From assembly GCA_037501455.1 (NCBI GenBank), contig CM074856.1, positions 96,958,001-97,022,000 of the forward strand: 64,000 nucleotides of DNA, given 5' to 3'. Position 1 is the stretch's first letter. Every line of letters begins with the position of its first letter. This document shows positions 9,895 to 22,569 of the stretch, piece by piece. Origin of the DNA: Lantana camara (lineage: Eukaryota > Streptophyta > Magnoliopsida > Lamiales > Verbenaceae). A model generated the notes under the pieces. That model made no database searches. It was not told where the DNA came from and worked only from the letters and a program-made list of their open reading frames with translations. Position numbers and translations under genes: made by a program.

Positions 9895-12800
9895 TGTAAC
9901 GCCCCGTCTATTTGGCAATCCAAGTAAGGCGTTATGAGAGACTTTAATTCCGTACTCTGTGAATTATATGCCCTCGCATGCCTTGATTGTCAATTTGTAA
10001 TTTAATTTCGAGTTCTTTGCGTCTTAGAATTTATTTAAAATGTGTAACACCCCAAACGGAGGATGCCACATCCCCCGCACTAGGACCCCAACCCGTTCAT
10101 GAAATAGAAAGTCCATGCCCGAATCCGAATCATAGCGAACGGGAGACCAACTCACACATTAGGCTAGGCGGATCTAACTCGATAAACTCAGAGTGCGGAA
10201 GCAATTAAAACCAACAACAATAGATAGCGGAAGCATTTATAACAAAACATGCAAAGCAAGTGACGGGTTCAACTAGCATAAATCCCTAGTCCCAAATATC
10301 AACATAAAGTAATAATCATCAAGTGCTACAAGGGCCGAATGAGAGTGCCATGCAGGGCTACCGAATAGTAAAGTATAATCTCAAGTGTACAAGTCAAAGC
10401 ATAAGTAAAGTGTATGAAAAGACAAATGCAAATAGAAAGACTAGACCGACGAAGTGCAACTCAAAGGACTCACTTCCGCCTAGCAAACGCCAACAACCTG
10501 CAACTAAAAGTGTAAATGAGGTGTCAGTCAACTTGACCGAGTGAGGGGGCTAACGCACACCCACAATATATATATATAAAGAGCATAGCACAGAATAAAA
10601 AGGATGGACTCATGAACCGGGGATAGGTGTTACATACCAAAACGTTTTGAAAGAACCCGAATAAGATATAGATATAAGTTTAGAAACCATTTTCCAGAAA
10701 GACTCTATCCCGATTCATAATTCCCATAACATAAAAGAACACATGCTCCGCGAGTACGAGCTTCCAACCTCAACTCCTCATAACATAAATCAAAATCAAT
10801 CCAACCTCTACACCAATGATGGAGGAGATGTACCGTCCCCATACCATCGAGAATAAACCGTCTAAAATAGACTCACCCTCAAGGGGTTGCGAACCCACAA
10901 GAGTCCTCCCCGGCCTTAGCCGAAGGCTCAAGATACCACGCCTCCCTCATCACCCTAAGGTCGCACAATGATATCTCAAATGGAACTACGCAATGGATAA
11001 ATGCCCCGACGGCCCTAACCGTCACGGGGGTGCCCATTCCGCAGCTCACCAGGATCAGATCCACACACAGATCACAACGGATCACAACAGAACAGATCAC
11101 AACGGATCACAACAGAACAGATCACGACGGATCACATACGCCAATCTTTCATGACAATCTCGCTACATAATCACAACACAACTGCTTTTCCAAAATAGCT
11201 TACATATGCTTCAAAAACTGGTTTTATAGTTACACCCTTCCTACGCGATGGAACTTTAAGCCTCATGACCTCCATCCACGCAGGACTCACACAAGATCAT
11301 CAACATATCATATTCAGCACATACATATCTATAATAGAGTATACTCGCATGCAACGGTAGAAATCAACATGTAAAGGCTATAGGTCACGTAACTATACAA
11401 AATCCTAAACCTCACCTCGTGAAAGTAGAGTCTGAGAGTGTTAAGGGCCAAACACTCTAAACCTCGGGCCCACCGGCACCACCAAACTCTATGACAAGAC
11501 ATACAGAAGCCCAGACTTAGACTCTATATGAACCAAACAAGACACACGGCGTTGCTCAACATGATCGTGGTTATGCATAAGTGTTCATGTTGTGCTTGGA
11601 TAAGGTGTCGTTGTCATTCAAGGCATATCAATGCTCAACAAGGTCATATTTACAAGCAACCGACACGTAATTCCATATCCAAATATACAAGATCAATTTA
11701 GGAAGTCAATGTATTCACAAAATGCATATTAAATCATCCAATGTCACAGGGTTCAATTATAATATTAGAATTAAGCATCAAGTTCATGTCGAGTTATAAA
11801 GTGCATAAGTAAGAGCATCTTGATCATATAAACATACAAAGTTGTTGTACGTAGATGACATGCTTGATACAAATAAAGAGTGCATTTAATTCACTTAAGA
11901 TCATACTTTACAACTTCACAACATGTTTGGTACACAAGCTCAAGTCATATTCATAGTTTCATAAATATTACACTTACATCCCCTAAGTTATTTATAAAAA
12001 TTTAGAATTATTACGCATACATCCCCTTAGTTGATTAATAAGCATAATTGTTCGTGTAACGCCCCGCGTTTTCACACGTGCAGGTAAGAGTTACGTGCGC
12101 AATTACATTTAATTATATGAGTTTATATCTTGTTTTACTAATTGAATTTGTTTCTAATTTGATTTAATTGTTTAAATTTTATATGAATTCTAATTTGAGT
12201 TATGAATATATAAATGAATTGTGAGAATTTGAATTTCATGAATTCGGTGTTAATTGAATGAAATTATATGTTTCGTGTAATTCGCGGACTTGATTGTAAC
12301 TTGTTTGAATGTTTTGGACTCAATTGGAAATTGAGTTTGGGCTTAATTGCCACTTTTTGAAAGTTTAGGGACCTATGTGTAAAATAAACAACTCTGAACG
12401 GTTTTCGCAATATCTTGAGCTCCGGACCTCGAAATCGAGATCCGTAACCGGCGTTGAACTTGTTTCGACGTTACCTATCCATTAAACTTGACCTTATACT
12501 TTTTCGATATCGTTTGAACCTTCGACAACGAACCTTTCCATAGCCTCGACTTTATAGCTTGTTGAACCGTTTACTAAACGAACCGGACTTGAACCGACCC
12601 GTATTCTACCCATTTTATCACTTAATATCAGCATTTGTTCCCTTATGCATCTCATTTCATCGATCATCATCATCTCAAGAGGCCAAGGAGAAGCTTGAAG
12701 AAAACCCTTATTGATCATTTAAACCCTAAGCTCAAGATCAACTTTCATCCAATCTTCTTCCAAGGTAAGGTATGGATTGTTTTTCCCTCATTCTCCTCTC

Positions 12801-13040
12801 CATTTTCTTCCGATTATATCTTGGTGTGAGTTGGGGAATCATGTGTTATGAGAAAAAGCTTGAAATGATTCAAATGGTATGAATTCTTGGTTTCATGTCT
12901 TTCCTTGATTTTAAGTGATAGTTGATGCATAGAATGTGTTGCTTGTAACTTCCTCATCATTTCTATATCTTTAAATTTCATGTTGGTTATGTATTACATG
13001 ATATGCCATTAATGGAGCTTGAAGTTTCCATGGATGAAAG

Positions 13041-16000
13041 TGTAACATCCCGCTCGTCCGATTTATAAGGTACGCCACGTTCCAACCTTTTTATGTGTGT
13101 AATTATGTGATTTTGTGCTTTGCACGGCCCTATTTTGAACTCTTTAAGAGTTTAGGGGCTTGTTTGCAATTTTCTCTTTTAAGGGGTTATTCGGTCATTT
13201 CTCGTTCGGTCGTGAGTTCGGCCTCCTTGACCCCTTCTTCGCGTTCGGGGCATCGAGACGAGTCCGTAGACTCTAAGTTTGCCCAATTCTGACTTCGTTA
13301 ACCCCTTCTTCCGTCCGTTTTTACGTACGAGGACCCGAGATATAATACCCCGGATCCTCGTAATCCGTGAAAAGATCAAATCTCAGCTCCAGCTTCTTCC
13401 TCCAGCGATCCAACCCGTTCCCGTCACTGTTCACACACACTCGAGGTGTGTTTACTCATACATGCTCGTTCTCCCTCGTTTCTCGACGGAATTCGACGAA
13501 CCATTAGTGGAAATTTATCAGCTCGACGAGCCCGTCATGATGGTACAAGAATCTCGGCCAACCGACGACCGACGGCGATGAAATCGGCCAATTTCAGACA
13601 CAGCGGCGGCTAGGCGGAACCCCCGCCACTTCGCCGCCTCTTCGCGACCATTAGTGGAAATTTATCAGCTCGACGAGCCCGTCACGATGGTACAAGAATC
13701 TCGGCCAACCGACGACTGACGGCGACGAAATCGACCAATTTCAGACACAGCGGCGGCTAGGCGGAACCCCCGCCACTTCGCCGCCTCTTCGCGGCGGTCT
13801 CCGGCGACCTTTCTTCGACACGTGCCACCCCATCAGTTAGGAGACATCTCGACGCAACCCCAGTTCAAGCGGCGTAGCCAACGGTGGCTGGACCGCGGTG
13901 CACGCGCCGCCCGAAGTGGCGGTGGCGGACGCCCGTTACTGTAGCACGGCGGCTCCGCGGTGTTCCGGCGAGTTTCGCGGGCGGAGCTTGACCCTATCCG
14001 ACCTCTTTCGACCTCCTGAGTCCATTTCTGACCTCAAATCAAGCAACCGGTGACCGTAGGTGGTGGTTCCGGCGGTGACGCAGCGGCAGAAACTTCGGCG
14101 GCGATTTGGGCCCTTTTCCGGGCCGGTTTTGGTGGTGGTCGCTTCATGAAAGTTGCTTGGAATGACGAAACATAGTGGATGGCATCGGCGGCATTCCAGG
14201 AACCGGCCGTTGGCGGCGGACCGGTGGTGAACCGGCGGTCCGATTTTTCGGTGACTTTTTCCAGGTTTTGGCTAGGGGCTTTCGTAGGGCTCGTTACAAG
14301 CTTCCCAACGGTATGCTCGGATTTCATTTTCGTTTTACGGTTTGCATTTAATTTCAGTTTTCGTATTAGGATTTGGTTCGGTTTTTCGTCAACGAAGTCC
14401 TGTGTGTTTGGTATTTTCTGAAATTGATTGAGGGCTTTTGTCTAGTAGGCCGAGGCGCTCGTTTCTGTCCTTCCGGGGATTTTTCCGACCACCAGAGGCG
14501 GTGTTCCGGTGGCGACCGGTGGCTGTTCGGACGGCTGCGGTGGCGGCATTCCGGCGACTTTCGGACAGTAGGTTCCTTTCGTTGTGGTGAGTCCAACGCC
14601 ACTTCCCGTTCGTCAATCGGATGTTTGGTTGATTTTATATGAATTTTTGAAGCTATTGTATTTTATTCGTTAATTGATTTTATTGTGCAATTCGATCCCG
14701 TATGTGCTATAAATTGAAACTATGAGTTGTATGACACGTGGAAGTATGCTATGATGTATGAATATTTGATTCGTGATTTATCGAATTTATTTGTCTCGTT
14801 TTACGCCCATCTATTTGAGAATAATTATTGTTTGAAGGGGTGTTAGTGAAATTTTGGAAACTAATTTGATTATGAAATTTTATAAAAACATAAGAAATGA
14901 ATTATGAAAAGATATGTTGTATTTAATTTGAATAAATTTATCAAGTATGCCAATTGTTATTATATCGTGAAATATGCCAATGTGTAATTTATGTATTTAT
15001 TGTTATGTAATTCATGTTAATTTCGTGAGACTTGGTGCATGATATGATTTGAATTCTTAATGTCATACTTTATTTTATGTAATTAATGTTATGAATTTTA
15101 TAAGTTATGCATCTTTTGATATGGAATATGAATTATAATATGCTCTGAATGACTTGATTAAATAGATATGGATTATATGTTGCATCATTTGTATTCGTGA
15201 GCGTGGCCGTGCGTCTTTGTGGTTGTGTTTGGAGTCTGAGTCTTGTGTTCTGTGTGTGTTCAGTTGTTCAGGGGTTTTCCAGGGAGTGTCTGTCAGCTGT
15301 TTGAGTTCCAGTGGGACTTCTTGGCTCAGGTTTTCCGTTTCGTCGGTGAAAGGTGAGGTTTTCTTTCTTTTAGTTAAAGCGACCTAAAACCCTACGTGTA
15401 TTTTGAAGCCCGCATGTGAACTATATATATATATATATATAGATATGTGTTCGGATATGTATTTTGTGGGAATTGGTCCCTTTTGTTATGAAAGAATTGG
15501 AAAATGTTTTGTATATGTATATAAGCTATTTTACGTTTGTTTGGAAAAGCTTCGACAAGTGTGAGTGTGCGTGAATGTGTGTGTGAGTTTAAGCAGGGCA
15601 TGATTTGCGGATAAGCTTCATATGGTAAGTGTGATATGTATAAGTGTGTGTGTATCCGTGTGATGGGCCCCGGAGATTGTGGGTAAGGGAGACCCGGGAC
15701 GACCATTGGGGTCGCCGGTTACGACCCCTGTGCACTTCTCCACCAACGGGAGACTTAGTTCTCCTATGCCGACGGAGCGCATTTTGGCTGGCCGTCGAAG
15801 GAACCGGGCGGGATCCTCCGGTTCACATGTTTCGTTCTGTGGAGGGTTGAGAGGGGCACCTCTCTTCCCCAATGGTGTGGCGGTGGGATTGTTTATTGGA
15901 TTTGCTTCTGTTTATGCTTTGAGCAAGTGTGAGTTAAGCGTGAACTCTCCAAGTTAGTTTGATTTCGATTCTGAAATTGGTTCGTGAAACGGAAATGGAT

Positions 16001-16732
16001 TAATAATTAATAAAATTGGTTGATTTTGGCCTTTGGGCCTTAAACTCTTTTATATATTTACTATCACGGGAAAATGTTTTAGATTGCAAAAACCGTGCCC
16101 CGGTTCATGAACTTTTTAAATTTGTTATATGCTCTGCTCGTATGTATATGTATGGGTGCGTGTGTTAGCCCCCTCATCAGTCGTTAGGACTGACCCCTCC
16201 TCGTTGTTTTCTTTTTCCCTCTTCTTTTGCTTGAGTTGCAGGTTTGCTTTGGAGCTCGTTGGTGCTAGGCGGTTGAGTCGAGTCTTTCGTTTTGTTCGGG
16301 TTGAGTCGGTCTTTGTATTTGTATAGGTTTTGCATTCGTTTGAATTTGATTTAATTTGTTTAATGTATAAGTTTATTTTATTCGTTTTGTTATGCCACTA
16401 TGAACAAATTTATGTTTAAGTTTTGAATATATGAATTTTCGGGACAGGTTAGGACAGGGCTTGGACTAGTTGAACCCGTTTAGTTGATGTTTATTTATTT
16501 TCTGGATTGTATGAATTCGGTTCGTTGCATGAAGTATTTTGAAAGTTCATATTTTGAAATGCTTCAGCATTCTGCTTTCGGTTTTCTCTTGCGTACTCTG
16601 TACAGGGTCTAGACCGCCTAGCCTTAGGTTGGATTTTGGTTTGTCACCCGTTCGCTGTGACTTGGCGCGTGTGCGGATTTCCCATTTCGTACACGTGTCG
16701 GGTCATAGTGCGGGGGTGTGGCGCGTGTTACA
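13041..16732 (+). mobile_element. Solo LTR B, 3692 bp, TSD GAAAG; mosaic sequence
   Basis: It starts TGTAACATCCCGCTCG and ends GCGCGTGTTACA. It is flanked by a perfect GAAAG duplication (13036-13040 and 16733-16737), so it was inserted into LTR A. It looks patchwork. The first part (about 13180-14640, GC-rich, CGACGAGCCCGTCATGATGG and GGTGAGTCCAACGCCAC) resembles E LTRs read on the minus strand. The middle (about 15660-15740, GTAAGGGAGACCCGG and GGGGTCGCCGG) resembles K LTRs. The last kilobase (about 15950-16732) resembles G and H. It has the stem-loop TCAGTC-gttag-GACTGA (16177-16193) and GAGTTGCAGG. It has no GACACG-type array. Confidence 0.9.
13501..13793 (+). repeat. Two tandem copies of a 147-bp unit inside LTR B
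   Basis: Units 13501-13647 and 13648-13793 both run from CCATTAGTGGAAATTTATC to CCGCCTCTTCGCG and differ at only a few positions (for example ATGATGG/ACGATGG). The high similarity indicates a recent local duplication. The unit contains GACGAGCCCGTC, a short inverted repeat. Confidence 0.9.
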
Positions 16733-16935
16733 GAAAGCTTGTTATTGGGTGATCTTTTGCCAACTTTGGGTGTGAATTCTTGCACATATGAATGGATTGC
16801 ATGTTATATGTGAATTATATGACTTGAATACATGTCTAAGTGGTACAAAAGAGCTTCCTTGTTGCTGCGCTGTTTTGCAAGCTTTTCCCTCGAAAAAACA
16901 GAGCTTATGCTCTGTTTCTCTTGTGAAGACGACGA

Positions 16936-17069
16936 GCTGACACGACCGTGTCAGCTTTGAACTGAAAATGGACACGGCCGTGTTGGGCCCTCGACTTTGT
17001 TTTTTTCTGATTTTAAACCTCGGACACGGTCGTGTCCATTTCCTTTGAAAACTCAACACGGCCGTGTCA
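16936..17069 (+). repeat. Array of four short inverted repeats (GACACG type) in LTR A
   Basis: Unit 1 (16936-16955) has 9-bp arms GCTGACACG and CGTGTCAGC. Unit 2 (16971-16985) is GACACGGCCGTGTTG. Unit 3 (17022-17037) has arms GGACACG and CGTGTCC. Unit 4 (17055-17069) is AACACGGCCGTGTCA. The outer arm bases differ between units but match within units 1 and 3. Just upstream (about 16910-16925) is another inverted repeat, CAGAGCttatGCTCTG. Confidence 0.9.
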
Positions 17070-20000
17070 TTTGAAATGGCAGCTTTGGGGGAACTCGTTT
17101 ATTGCTTGTTTTGCGTTTATTGCTAGTATTTGTGAATTGTATGCAACGTAAATGTATTAAAGTTATGTTTTATGATTGATATATGATATTGATGACCATA
17201 TGAATGAAAGTATGAAAGTATGAACGATATGAACGGGAATGAATACGGTTTTACCGTATAAGGAACGAAACTTGGTGAGTTATGTGTTTAATTGAATTCT
17301 ATGATATTCATGACCATATTTGAACATATTATTGCATTTTAAGCATTCCTTAACATGATATTGCATAGCCGAGCATCAAATGTGGTCATAATTGAGTCTC
17401 ACACTACCTTTGTCACACAGATCTTGATCCCGTGGTTGACGAGGTCGGGCAGTGAGAGCTTTGTCGGGTTCTTTTTATCTATCAGGTGGGTTTTTCTTCT
17501 ATTAGTTAACAATATAACCCTGAACACCTAATGTGCAAGATTTTGGCCAAAACCCTATATATGTATTTATATCCAGTTTTAACGAACAAATGTTTTAAAC
17601 GAAACCCTTTTCTTGAATATCCTACCAAATGTTTTGGCGAGAAATGAATGATCACAATGAATGAGGGCCCGGGGCTTAGTGTAGTGGTGAACCGGGGAAG
17701 CTTGGGCTGACGGGAATCCATTTATACTAGTTCCAATAATTTCGGTAACCTGGATTTCACTAGGAGATTAGTGAATGAAAGGGGTCCCGTGCTTTTGGGG
17801 ATTCATGTACCCCTCTAGCATTAATGAATGAGGGTTCGGGCCTTGCAAACCCGTTCCCTACCCGGAGGAAAAAGGAGTCTATCAATGAACGAATGAATGT
17901 TCTAATGAATGTGCACGAAAGAAAGAATGCATGAACGAATGAATGAATGAATGAATGATTAATGAATTACACGAGGTGGTGGTTGGAGATAATGCACGCC
18001 CTCTCGTCGGGCCACGAATGACCTAATGAATGAAATGAATTGTTATAATCCTATTCGTTGTATTTATTTTCCCACTTGGGAAAAAGGATTCAAAACCTCG
18101 AATAAGGATTATAATCTGCATGTACGTGTTTAAATTCCGCAATATTATGATATTATGCCTATCTTTTTATACCCACCAGTCTGTCTAAGACTGAACCCGG
18201 AGTTGTTTCAGTTGTTTTTGCAGGAAGGGGGATGCTAGGCGGGATACCAGTCAGGGAGAGTCTTGCATCGTGTCTAGCCTTTCCTTTACACGCATGATTC
18301 CGTTTTGATTTTTGGGATTTTGTATATGTATGGAGCGTACATGGATATGGTACCTATACGTATCTTACATGAAATATTGGTACATAGAGCGTATAGCTCA
18401 ATATATGAATTACAAGTTGGTACCTAGAGCATCTAGCTCAATATATAAGATATGAATGATTGCTTCCGCTTTTCTTTTGCTCTGTTGTTGATTTGATTGT
18501 TGTTGGGGTTTAAGTTATAGGCTAGTCCCGCCTGGCTTAGCGTGTGTGTATGTCTCCATTCGCTATGATTCGGCACGTGTATGGAAATCCATTTCGTATA
18601 CGGGTCGGGTCATGGTGCGGGGGATGTGACGTCTCGCGCTCGGGCGTTACGGTTCGTTTAAAGTGTTTATACAATTAATCAACTAGGAATTAATTACTTA
18701 CAAAGGATGACAATTATCAATTTATCGTAATTCATAATATACCATTTTCGAGTAGTAAGAGTAAATCAAGATATTACAATTCTAACTCCTATCATGCATC
18801 AAGTCTTAAGTTGTTCAGGCATCCTTCATGTATCTAAATTTATATTTGAAACACAATTTACAACAAACATAACATTGAGAACGTCTCAAATCCATATAGA
18901 GAAATCACAACATGTTCGTTCTTCTAAAACATCATTCAAGTTCATTTAGTCACCTAAGAGATTAGTTTCTAAATATTACACTAACACCCCTTCATATCTA
19001 AACACATAGCATAAATTCGTCACATCGGGATTCAAATTGTAAATCGAAACATTCATGCATATCACAATCCATTCAGTACATGTTTTCGTATACGATTGGA
19101 ATACATCTCGATCAACAAACCAACAATAACCAATTTATTTGCACTTAAAACAATTAATTCAAATAATCACAATTATGCAAAATAATTTGTAATAAATAGA
19201 TCGAGTTTCCGATTAACGAACGGAAGGTGGCGTTGAACTCACCACAACGAGACGAACATTCTGACCAGACGCAGTCGGAACGCCACCGCTGTAGCAGCCG
19301 GAATTTGGCCGGGCCGCTGCCGAAGGCCACCGGAAAAATCCCGAAAAATCATTCCTGAATGAAGTCTTCGTGCTCGTTCCGAATCCTCGATCAATTTCTG
19401 GAATCTCCTCCAATTTCAGATCTACGAACACGAAAACCCTAAATCGTCAAACTCAAATTACTTCCAAACCGGTGAACCAAAATGCGATCCGTAAAAGCCA
19501 TTGTCTTACCCATGACGAGCTCTTCGAAAGCCCTAAGGTAGTTCGCCGGAAAAATCCTCGGTGCTAGCGCCGCCGTTGCACCGCCACTTTGCCACCGCGA
19601 TCCGCCACCAAACCATAGAATCTGGAGTCGCCTGATCACAGGCCACTAGTTCTCGTCGTTCCGAACAACTTTCGTGAAGAGCCCGAGGCCAAAAGATGGC
19701 CGGAAAAGGCCCCCGTTGGCCGCCGAAGTTTCTGCCGCCGCCCACGTCACCGGAACCACCACCTACGGCCAAGATCTGGTGAAATTGATGCCGGAAATGG
19801 ACTCAGGAGGTCAAAAAACCTTGGGAACCGTTAATCCCCGTCGAAAAACCACGGCCGGAAGCGGCGGAATCGCGCTGCTACAGTGATGGGCCCCGCCGCC
19901 GCGACCTTCAGGCGGCGCGTGCGGCGCCTTCGCCGCTCCAATGGCCGTGGCTTCCACGTCAAACGAAGCGTCGGAGAGTCTAGATTATGGATCTGGGGCG

Positions 20001-20645
20001 CATGCATCAAGGAGTGGGCCGAAAACCGCCGCGAACGGCCGGCGAAGTGGCGGTGGTCGGACACCTCCGCCGCTGCTACTGAAATCCGGCGATAACTCCG
20101 CCACTGTTCATTGTTTGGCCGTGAAATTGGCACTCTTGCGTCAGTCTCGCCGAGATAATCGAAATGGACTATTCGTTTGTTGAATTCCGTCGAGAAACGA
20201 TCGAGTTATGGGCTCGTAACCGAAGCCGCGCATAGTGGAGAGAGAAAAGGGATTGGGAGAAATGTGTCTTGTGCACAAGCTATATACAACCGGGTATCCT
20301 TATTGCGTAGCAAAGAGACATATCGCGTACAAATAATCGTAAACAAAATTGGTAAAGTTACGAATAAACATTCAAGCTACGAATTAATTTTATAAATTAC
20401 AATGAAAGAGAGAGATTTACCAATTAGAGTTTAATTCAATTTAATTTTAGAAACCTTTCGTACAATTTAATGACACTCGTAAACACATGGTTACAATTAA
20501 TCTTAGAATAATTCAAATGATCACATATTAAATTGGATTCACATTAAATCACATAATTCAAGAACTCTTAAATTAAACATACATAAGTATAAAAACTTAC
20601 TTGTAAATGTCGTCGGGATGCCTTTCGAGAATACGGGGCGTCACA

Positions 20646-20681
20646 ACCTTCCCCCCTTAAGAGAACCTGGTCCCCAGGTTC
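20646..20681 (-). promoter_or_regulatory. Polypurine tract and adjoining hairpin of E1
   Basis: On the minus strand the tract TTAAGGGGGGAAGGT (20646-20660) lies directly before the 3' LTR, where plus-strand DNA synthesis of reverse transcription would be primed. Immediately before it is a perfect hairpin with 8-bp arms GAACCTGG and CCAGGTTC around GGA (20663-20681). The same hairpin stands before the tract in E3 and in all three K interiors. Confidence 0.85.
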
Positions 20682-20972
20682 CACTGCTAAAATGTAGATC
20701 CTCGAGTAGTAGTGCTCCAACCCTTCTTCGGAACTCACGTAAGATCATAGCTCTAATGGTGAGGCTTACTCCTGTCATCTACACCGAACCTCCTTTAGGA
20801 TGTCTTGTTATCGTCGAGGTCCGTACGAGTACTTGATCCGTTAGTGGTTTCGAACTCGGTCGGTCATTCCCATGATCGGATAGCTGCAACTGCACCCAAC
20901 CTCGATGTCGTCTCAGGTGCACCACTTGCTACCTGTAGTCAGATCAACACGTAACGCAACCACAACAAACAA

Positions 20973-21342
20973 GAGAGAATCCCATCTCTCAACACGTAAG
21001 TGAGAGAGCCCCGTCCCTCAGCACTCACAAGAGAGAGAACCCCGTCTCTCGAGCACATATAAAAGAGAGAACCCCGTCTCTCGAGCACATAATTGAGAGA
21101 ACCCCGTCTCTCAACCTAAGTCGGGCAGATTCGAACATCTCCCAACATTGTAGTTTGAGAAAATCCAGCATTCCTCAAACCCCTAGATTCAAGAGAATCC
21201 AGCATCTCCGAATATCTAAGTACAAGAGAATCCAGCATCTCTCGTGCACAAAACTTAGAAAGAATCCAGCATCTTTCTACCACATAAATGGAGAGAATCC
21301 TACATCTCTCCAACACGTAAAAAGAGGGAATCTAAGGTCTCT
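20973..21342 (-). repeat. Array of about 11-12 small hairpins with covarying stems
   Basis: Repeated units of about 25-40 bp each form an inverted repeat with a similar loop (ACCCCG or ATCCAGCA) but different stems. Examples are GAGAGA/TCTCTC (20973, 21031, 21065), TTGAGAGA/TCTCTCAA (21093-21114), TTTGAG/CTCAAA (21154-21179), AGAAAGA/TCTTTCT (21257-21278) and TGGAGAGA/TCTCTCCA (21289-21312). Spacing is irregular and the units fall in different frames, so this is not a protein repeat. The same array is present in E3. Confidence 0.85.
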
Positions 21343-22370
21343 CTGGCACATAAATTCACAGATCAGTTATTCTTACATACACACATCATAGTAACACTTG
21401 ACGAAAAGTATGCGATGCATGTTTGGTGTACCTTATACAACTGATATCGGTGTCCCTTGAGTATAGATTCAACGCTCATACCTCAACTCAAGGGGGATAT
21501 CGCGATGGAATCCCTATAAAACAAGGTTACAGTATGTATGTATGTTATATGAGAAGTTAGTGAGCAGTCAGGAGAGTTTTAAATCACATAAGCATGAATA
21601 GTTCACATAAGTACATAACTCATTCATTTCAGCAACAGTTCATAACAAGTAGAAATTTCAAGTTACAAATACTAGATCAGGTATCCAAGTTATCATAATT
21701 AAAATAGCAGTAGTCATCAACAACATCAAGCAAAACAAGGTAAGAGTATTTAAACGATGCATGTATGCAAATGCCATGAATGTTTGGCGTACCGTTAACC
21801 GAAGTGTAACAATCTTTACAAGAAAGTCGAGATGAAGTAGTAGGAGTTGATTGAGCCGGTAATGATGCAACCCTCGTCATCTGAACTTCTTTGTCTTGAG
21901 TCTTTTCATAAAGTGGTAACTCAGCAAAGCTCGTTTATCACCAAACCCCCTTACTAGACCGTAATCCTTGCTTAACTAGAATCATCCTCAGTTTCTCCCA
22001 AGAATTCTCATTTATGTGTTAAATCTTAGTCTGCTCATCTTCAAGGAGTTGTCCATGATTCGTTTGTCAATCAGATATTTACCTCAGAGTTTCGTTAGAT
22101 GATCGAGGTGCTAAGCACTTCCCAAAGCAATCCATGGTATATGATTATGAAACTTGGATAAATTCTTTTCGGCATCTAAGTGTTCCATTCCCACCTCAAC
22201 AATGTCTTCTATCTCATCTTGAAGAAACACCCAAAGAGCTAACAACCAATCTTCTCTTGTCATTTGTTAATTCTAAACGGGACCAAAACCTTCAACACTC
22301 ACCGATGGTCTGTAGCTTGTTACTTAAGTAACATGGTTACCTATCCACATCCCTTGAACTTGATCGGATC

Positions 22371-22569
22371 TTATTTGGTCAGATTTTTTTACATTAACTC
22401 GTTTCCATCAACAAGGTGACTACTCCCAAATAAATGAATCATCAAGGCAAAAGCTCATTAAAATCCTTCAAAACGGTTCTACTTGGTCAGATTCTCCTCC
22501 ATTGACTCATTTCCTCAGCAAGGTGACTACTTCCAAATAAACGAATCATCAAGGTGAAAATTCATCAAA
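22371..22569 (-). repeat. Degenerate direct repeat of about 90 bp in E1 interior
   Basis: 22371-22461 and 22480-22569 share TTGGTCAGATT, AAGGTGACTACT, CCAAATAAA and GAATCATCAAGG in the same order, with many substitutions between them. It is an old tandem duplication inside the non-coding interior. Confidence 0.7.

Larger units (their letters stand above)
12055..18651 (+). mobile_element. Solo LTR A (net about 2.90 kb), TSD GTTCG, split by LTR B
   Basis: It starts TGTAACGCCCCGCG (12055) and ends GGGCGTTACG (18651; the expected final CA is mutated to CG). It is flanked by GTTCG (12050-12054 and 18652-18656), inside the E1 left LTR. Pieces are 12055-13040 and 16738-18651. It carries a TATA-like CCTTATACTTTTTC (about 12491-12504), a donor-like AAGGTAAGG (12762-12770), a palindrome array (16936-17069), a GAATGAATGAATG stretch (about 17937-17960), the stem-loop CAGTCT-gtcta-AGACTG (18177-18193) followed by TTTTTGCAGG, and the universal 3' end. 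Confidence 0.9.
10043..20645 (-). mobile_element. 3' LTR of E1, interrupted by LTR A
   Basis: On the plus strand it starts TGTAACACCCCAAACGG (10043) and ends GGGGCGTCACA (20645). Pieces are 10043-12054 and 18657-20645, net about 4.0 kb, collinear with the 5' LTR at 23058-27083. Both contain a roughly 0.6 kb GC-rich stretch (here about 19530-20110) rich in CCGCCG and CCGGAA, with no palindrome array. The conserved stem-loop is at 10524-10540. On the minus strand it reads TCGGTC/GACTGA and would pair with one G-U wobble. Confidence 0.85.

Noticed and set aside
21116..21316. Minus-strand frame with repeated MLDSL-like words over the E1 hairpin array
   Set aside because: Successive units read in different frames (MLDSL, then RCWILS), so the repeat is at the nucleotide level and not a coding repeat.
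20973..21342. CRISPR-like array
   Set aside because: The repeats are short, irregularly spaced hairpins in a plant retrotransposon interior. There are no uniform repeats or unique spacers and no cas genes.
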